Of a DNA stretch of 64,000 bases, positions 60,350-64,000 are shown piece after piece. A program made the translations under genes and the position numbers. The stretch lies in contig OZ223205.1 in the NCBI GenBank assembly GCA_965140395.1, positions 806,001 to 870,000 of the forward strand, given 5' to 3'. This stretch comes from Parvibaculum sp002684405. Its GTDB lineage: Bacteria; Pseudomonadota; Alphaproteobacteria; Parvibaculales; Parvibaculaceae. Positions within the stretch are counted from its first letter, which is position 1. Every line of letters begins with the position of its first letter. Below the pieces are notes generated by a model. It was not told the DNA's origin, made no database searches, and saw nothing but the letters and a program-made list of their open reading frames with translations.

Positions 60350-61879
60350 TCAGGCATAGGCCTTCTTTTCCCGCCGGCGCTGGACCGAGGATGGAATGCT
60401 GAGGGCTTCCCGGTACTTGGCGACCGTGCGCCGGGCGATGTCGATCCCCTGGCCTTTCAGGATTTCCACGATGTTGTCGTCGGAAAGGACGGCGTCGGGC
60501 CGCTCCGCGTCGATCAGTTCCCTGATGCGGTGCCGCACGGACTCCGCCGAATGCGACGCGCCGCCTTCCGTCCCTGCGATGGCCGAGGTGAAAAAATATT
60601 TCAGCTCGAAAATGCCGCGCGGCGTGGCGATGTATTTGTTCGAGGTGACACGGCTGACGGTCGATTCATGCATCGAGATCGCATCCGCCACCGTCTTCAG
60701 GTTCAACGGCCGCAAATGCTGCACGCCGTACATCAGGAACGCATCCTGCTGCCGGATGATTTCGGACGCCACTTTCAGGATCGTGCGTGCGCGCTGGTCG
60801 AGGCTCTTCACCAGCCAGTTCGCATTGTTGAGGCACTCCGACACATAGGCCTTGGCCTTGGCGTCGGCGAGGCTGGAGACTTCCGCGTAATATTGCTGGT
60901 TCACGAGAACGCGCGGCAGCGTTTCGGAATTGATCTCGACGAGCCAGCCGCCATCCGATCCCCGCCGCACGAACACGTCCGGAATGACCGGCACCACGGG
61001 CTCGCCGCCGAACGCAAGGCCGGGCTTGGGGTTGCAGGCGCGGATGTCCTCGATCATGCCGGCGATGTCGTCGCGGTCGGCGCCGGTGACCTTCATGAGC
61101 TGGTCGAAGTCGCGCTTGGCGAAAAGGTCCAGATGGTCGAGGAAGCTCTTCATGGTCGGGTCCAGCCGGTCGCGCTCGGCAAGCTGGATCGCGAGACATT
61201 CTTTCAGGTTGCGGGCGCAGATACCTGCCGGCTCGAAGCCCTGCAGAACTTCGAGCACACTGAGTACGTCCTCGATTTCGGCGCCAAGCCGCTCAGCGAC
61301 CTCGTCCATATCCGCCGCGATGTAACCGGCCTCGTTCACCTGGTCGATGAGATAGGCGCCGATCAGCCGGTCCTGCGGCACTTTGAGAGACATCTGCATC
61401 TGTTCGGTGAGATGTTCCGAAAGCGTCGCCTCGCGTGTCAGCGTGGCCTCGAAGGAGAACTCGTCATTGCCCTGTCCGCCGCCGCTGGAAGTTCTGAGCG
61501 ACTGCCAGTCGGAGCTTGAAGAGCCGGCAGCAGCCGCCTCGTTCTGCACGTCGCTGCGCGCTTCGTCGGCATAGACATTGTCGTAATCGGTATCGAGGTC
61601 GCTTTCCCGGCCGGGCAGGGGAGAGTCCTCGCTGAGCGAGAGCCGTTCCTCGGAGGAACGCGGCTCGTCGGGCTTGTCGGCAGGGGGTTCGTCGCGGGCG
61701 CGCTCGCTCTCGGGCTCGCCGGAACTCGCCTCGAGCAGCGGATTGCGCTCGAGTTCCTGTTCGACATATTCGGCAAGCTCCAGATTGGAAAGCTGCAGCA
61801 GCTTGATCGCCTGCTGCAGTTGCGGCGTCATGACAAGGCTCTGGCCTTGTCGCATCTCCAGCCGCGGTGCGAGCGCCAT
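60350..61879 (-). CDS. rpoN: RNA polymerase sigma-54 factor
   Basis: A 509-residue sigma-54. Region I is MRQGQSLVMTPQLQQAIKLL with the Gln/Leu-rich activator-response helix. An acidic region II follows (PPADKPDEPRSSEERL, with many Asp/Glu beyond it). The core-binding domain and DNA-binding HTH lie in the C-terminal half, with the RpoN box ARRTVAKYREALSIPSS just before the end. Two RpoN-type promoters in this window (18903, 24057) precede nitrogen-scavenging genes. It lies downstream of lptB, as in many proteobacteria. Confidence 0.97.
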   Translation of the reverse strand: MALAPRLEMRQGQSLVMTPQLQQAIKLLQLSNLELAEYVEQELERNPLLEASSGEPESERARDEPPADKPDEPRSSEERLSLSEDSPLPGRESDLDTDYDNVYADEARSDVQNEAAAAGSSSSDWQSLRTSSGGGQGNDEFSFEATLTREATLSEHLTEQMQMSLKVPQDRLIGAYLIDQVNEAGYIAADMDEVAERLGAEIEDVLSVLEVLQGFEPAGICARNLKECLAIQLAERDRLDPTMKSFLDHLDLFAKRDFDQLMKVTGADRDDIAGMIEDIRACNPKPGLAFGGEPVVPVIPDVFVRRGSDGGWLVEINSETLPRVLVNQQYYAEVSSLADAKAKAYVSECLNNANWLVKSLDQRARTILKVASEIIRQQDAFLMYGVQHLRPLNLKTVADAISMHESTVSRVTSNKYIATPRGIFELKYFFTSAIAGTEGGASHSAESVRHRIRELIDAERPDAVLSDDNIVEILKGQGIDIARRTVAKYREALSIPSSVQRRREKKAYA

Positions 61880-61935
61880 GAGCCCCTATGCCCCCCGTCC
61901 GTTACGCATTACGATCTCAAGCCCCATCATCGTTC

Positions 61936-62766
61936 TCACAGGCTGAAGCGGTCGCCGAGATAGAGACGGCGCACATCTTCATTGCCCACGATTTCGGAAG
62001 GCTCGCCCTCCATCAGTACCTGGCCATCGTGAATGATGACCGCGTGGTCGATCAGCTCCAGCGTTTCGCGCACATTGTGGTCGGTGACCAGCACGCCGAT
62101 GCCCCTGTCCTTCAGATGCGCCACGAGATCGCGAATATCGCCGATCGCGATGGGATCGATGCCCGCGAAAGGCTCGTCGAGCAGCATGAAGGAGGGCTGC
62201 GTGGCCAGCGCGCGCGCAATTTCCACGCGCCGCCTTTCGCCGCCCGACAGCGCAATGGACGGCGTCCGGCGCAAATGGGTAATCGAGAATTCCGCCAGCA
62301 GATCGTCGAGAGCCGTCTCGCGCCGGTCGCGGTCGCGTTCCACCACTTCCAGCGTGGCGCGGATATTCTGCTCCACCGTCAGCCCGCGAAAGATCGAGGC
62401 CTCCTGCGGTAGATAGCCGATGCCCATCCGCGCGCGCCGATACATCGGCAATCCGGTCACGTTGAGACCGTCAAGCGCGATGCTGCCGTAATCGGGCCGG
62501 ATCAGGCCGGTAATCATGTAGAAGACGGTGGTCTTGCCGGCCCCGTTCGGGCCCAGAAGGCCCACGGCCTCGCCCCGATGGAGGTTGAAGCTGACCCCGC
62601 GCACCACGGGACGGCCCTTGAAGCTCTTGCCGATCTTCTCGACCTGGAGGCCGGCATTGCGGGTCACCAGCTGCGGACCGTCCTCGGGGGAAGCGGAGGG
62701 ATTTCGCCCCCGCTCCGCGTCCGCGGCGCGCTGTGTCGCGCTATGTCCGGTCTGGGTCGAAGTCAT
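61936..62766 (-). CDS. lptB: LPS export ATPase LptB
   Basis: A 276-residue ABC ATPase: Walker A GPNGAGKTT, Q-loop YLPQEASIFRGLTVEQN, signature LSGGERRRVEIARALA, Walker B FMLLDEPFAGIDP, H-loop VLVTDHNVRETLE. The YLPQEASIFR block is characteristic of LptB. It energises extraction of LPS from the inner membrane with LptFG and LptC. An N-terminal extension of about 35 residues (through GPQLVTRNAG) is not in E. coli LptB. The ATG at 62766 has GAGG five bases upstream; a GTG two codons earlier is also open. Confidence 0.94.
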   Translation of the reverse strand: MTSTQTGHSATQRAADAERGRNPSASPEDGPQLVTRNAGLQVEKIGKSFKGRPVVRGVSFNLHRGEAVGLLGPNGAGKTTVFYMITGLIRPDYGSIALDGLNVTGLPMYRRARMGIGYLPQEASIFRGLTVEQNIRATLEVVERDRDRRETALDDLLAEFSITHLRRTPSIALSGGERRRVEIARALATQPSFMLLDEPFAGIDPIAIGDIRDLVAHLKDRGIGVLVTDHNVRETLELIDHAVIIHDGQVLMEGEPSEIVGNEDVRRLYLGDRFSL

Positions 62767-62812
62767 TGCCACCTCAGCGTTGAAAGCTCATCAAAAGACA
62801 CTTGGCATTAAA

Positions 62813-62839
62813 ATTGTATGAAATGCCGTGAATTACCAA
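62813..62839 (-). promoter_or_regulatory. Weak sigma-70-like promoter candidate before lptB
   Basis: On the minus strand TTGGTA and TACAAT are 15 bases apart in an otherwise A/T-richer gap. The -10 box is good, but the spacing is short and the -35 box is poor. Confidence 0.3.
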
Positions 62840-62844
62840 GCCCC

Positions 62845-63456
62845 TTATTCCTTCTTGTCGGTCTCCGGGGGCTGGAAAAGGCCTTTGACCCGCCCGTTTC
62901 CGCCATTTTCCGTCCCTCCGGACGATTTGCCGCCGGTCACACGGCTCTCGCCGCTATTCAGGTCGACAAAGAGCCTGGTTCCCCGGATGACGTTCTTGCC
63001 CTGCCGCAGCACGACGCTGTCGCCCATATTGATGCGCCGCGTCGCGACCTGATATTCCGCCCAGTTGCCGCTCGCCGATTGCTCGTTCGGCGCGCTCACA
63101 TGCACGCTGCCGGTGGCCTTGATCTTCTCGATCCGGTTGCCGCCGCTGCCCTGCTTGCTGGCGTAGTAGACTGTCAGCTTGTCCGCCTTCATGCGCACAT
63201 CGCCCTGCACCACGACCACATTGCCCACGAAAGTGGCGGTGCCCTTTTTGTCGGCTACTTCCAGCCGGTCGGATTCGATCTCGATGGGGGCGTCCGGCTT
63301 GTTGGCAAAGCCCGACATGCTCTGCGCATGCGCCGTGGCGGCGGCGCCGAGGCATATCGGGAGGAGCAGGGCGCCCAGAAGGGCATGGTGCCGGCTGCGC
63401 CGCATCGCCTCGATACCTGCAAGGCGCCATGCCTGCACGGTCTTCAATCGTTTCAT
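62845..63456 (-). CDS. lptA: LPS transport periplasmic protein LptA
   Basis: A 203-residue exported OstA-type protein. Signal peptide with hydrophobic core LLGALLLPICLGAA ending THAQA-like (ATAHA). The mature beta-jellyroll reads PIEIESDRLEVADKKGTATF, VQGDVRMKADKLTVYYA, YQVATRRINMGDSVVLRQG and then GTRLFVDLNSGESRV. It forms the periplasmic bridge for LPS between LptC and LptD. Its start overlaps the lptC stop by four bases (ATGA). Confidence 0.93.
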   Translation of the reverse strand: MKRLKTVQAWRLAGIEAMRRSRHHALLGALLLPICLGAAATAHAQSMSGFANKPDAPIEIESDRLEVADKKGTATFVGNVVVVQGDVRMKADKLTVYYASKQGSGGNRIEKIKATGSVHVSAPNEQSASGNWAEYQVATRRINMGDSVVLRQGKNVIRGTRLFVDLNSGESRVTGGKSSGGTENGGNGRVKGLFQPPETDKKE

Positions 63457-64000
63457 TGTGCCCCCTCGTTCTGATCGTCCGGCGTACCGGCTTGCGTCTC
63501 GTCCTGGCCTTTTTCGGATCCGGCATCGCCGTCCGGGTAGATTGTCGCCTTCACGCGGCCGCTGAAATTGATGGTCTCCGACGCATTGTCGGCGGACATG
63601 CTGTCGGCGCGCAGCGTACCCATCGGTCCCTGGCCCCAGACCTCGTCGTCGCTCTGGACCGTTCCCTTGTCGAAATTCACATCCGCCTTCTTGGCGTGGA
63701 ATTCATACCCTTGCGTGGTGAAGAGATCGACCTTGTCGTCGAGCTTAAGCGTCTGGCGGTCGGTGTCGAGAAGGCCCCTGGCGGCATTCAGCGTCAGCCA
63801 GCCATTCGCTTCATCCGTTTTCAGATCCGCGTCGATATTCTCCAGCCGCACGAGATTGGGCTGCGCGGCGTCCTGCGTTGCGGTATCCGCGTTCAGCTCA
63901 TAGGGGCGGCCTTCCTTGTTGAGGCCGCTCACGCGCGGGCTCACCATGCGCAGATCGTCATTCTGGGTGGCGATGTCGCGGAAGGTGATGTCGAGCTTGT
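63453..64000 (-). CDS. lptC: LPS export protein LptC (partial, N-terminus outside window)
   Basis: The frame runs off the right edge: bases 63948-64000 encode KLDITFRDIATQNDDLR, which joins the internal MVSPRVSGLNKEGRPYELNA. That is the LptC segment '(M)-x-N/SPR-x-SG', so the ATG at 63947 is internal, not the start. The rest (LVRLENIDADLKTDEANGWL, GQGPMGTLRADSMSADNASE) has the OstA-like jellyroll. About 182 codons are present. LptC receives LPS from LptFG and passes it to LptA. Confidence 0.92.
   Translation of the reverse strand, partial: KLDITFRDIATQNDDLRMVSPRVSGLNKEGRPYELNADTATQDAAQPNLVRLENIDADLKTDEANGWLTLNAARGLLDTDRQTLKLDDKVDLFTTQGYEFHAKKADVNFDKGTVQSDDEVWGQGPMGTLRADSMSADNASETINFSGRVKATIYPDGDAGSEKGQDETQAGTPDDQNEGAQ

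Overview
The window looks like chromosome of a GC-rich, aerobic, hydrocarbon/lipid-degrading alphaproteobacterium, possibly near Parvibaculum or another Rhizobiales-like lineage. The reasons are the gene order lptC-lptA-lptB-rpoN-hpf-ptsN at the right end, an Hsp20 gene followed by a DUF1150 gene, a CYP153-type alkane hydroxylase, a Baeyer-Villiger monooxygenase, and high GC with strong G/C third-position bias. The lineage is inference from gene content; no rRNA or tRNA gene was seen. No insertion sequence, prophage or CRISPR array was found.

Layout. (1) 1-3.9 kb: end of a meta-cleavage pathway (ring-fission hydrolase tail, a hydratase with an apparent one-base frameshift, acylating acetaldehyde dehydrogenase, hydroxy-oxovalerate aldolase) with an AraC regulator. 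(2) 3.9-6.8 kb, minus strand: nitroreductase, PaaI-like thioesterase, NfeD and SPFH protein. (3) 7.0-12.9 kb, minus strand: a TetR-led operon that encodes a LolA-like periplasmic protein, two FtsX/LolE-type permeases, a LolD-type ATPase and a beta-barrel-like protein, with a near-perfect TetR operator in front. (4) 13-18.7 kb: MscS channel, Ca2+/H+ antiporter, CYP153, Old Yellow Enzyme-like reductase.

(5) 18.9-29.5 kb is the most striking region: a guanidine-utilisation locus. It has a tauABC-like uptake system, a GlnT-type glutamine synthetase, a NikR-like regulator, two DUF1989 proteins (carboxyguanidine deiminase subunits) and a biotin-dependent urea/guanidine carboxylase. A well-conserved guanidine-I (ykkC) riboswitch precedes the deiminase/carboxylase genes. 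Two nearly identical sigma-54 promoters precede the transporter operon and the riboswitch, and a NikR-type operator (GTATTAC-N14-GTAATAC) overlaps the predicted start of the transporter operon. The NikR-like protein lacks two of the four nickel ligands of E. coli NikR. Together these suggest nitrogen control (sigma-54), guanidine sensing by RNA, and a second repressor with an unknown signal. No allophanate hydrolase gene, the expected last step, lies in the window.

(6) 29.5-48.4 kb: acyl-CoA synthetase, an unrecognised 374-residue protein, Baeyer-Villiger monooxygenase, membrane-anchored glutamate-synthase-like protein, gmd-fcl-gmd2 (GDP-fucose/GDP-sugar synthesis), TesB-like thioesterase, an esterase, a single-chain acyl-CoA carboxylase, a 2OG-Fe(II) oxygenase-like protein, a lipoprotein hydrolase and a TIGR03032-like protein. 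(7) 48.6-56.8 kb: a 2102-residue autotransporter, a double acetyltransferase-like protein and a small membrane protein. (8) 56.8-64 kb: sodB, an Hsp20 gene with a ROSE-like RNA thermometer, DUF1150, ptsN, hpf, rpoN and the lptBAC genes, the last cut by the window edge. rpoN in the same window supplies the sigma factor implied by the two promoters.
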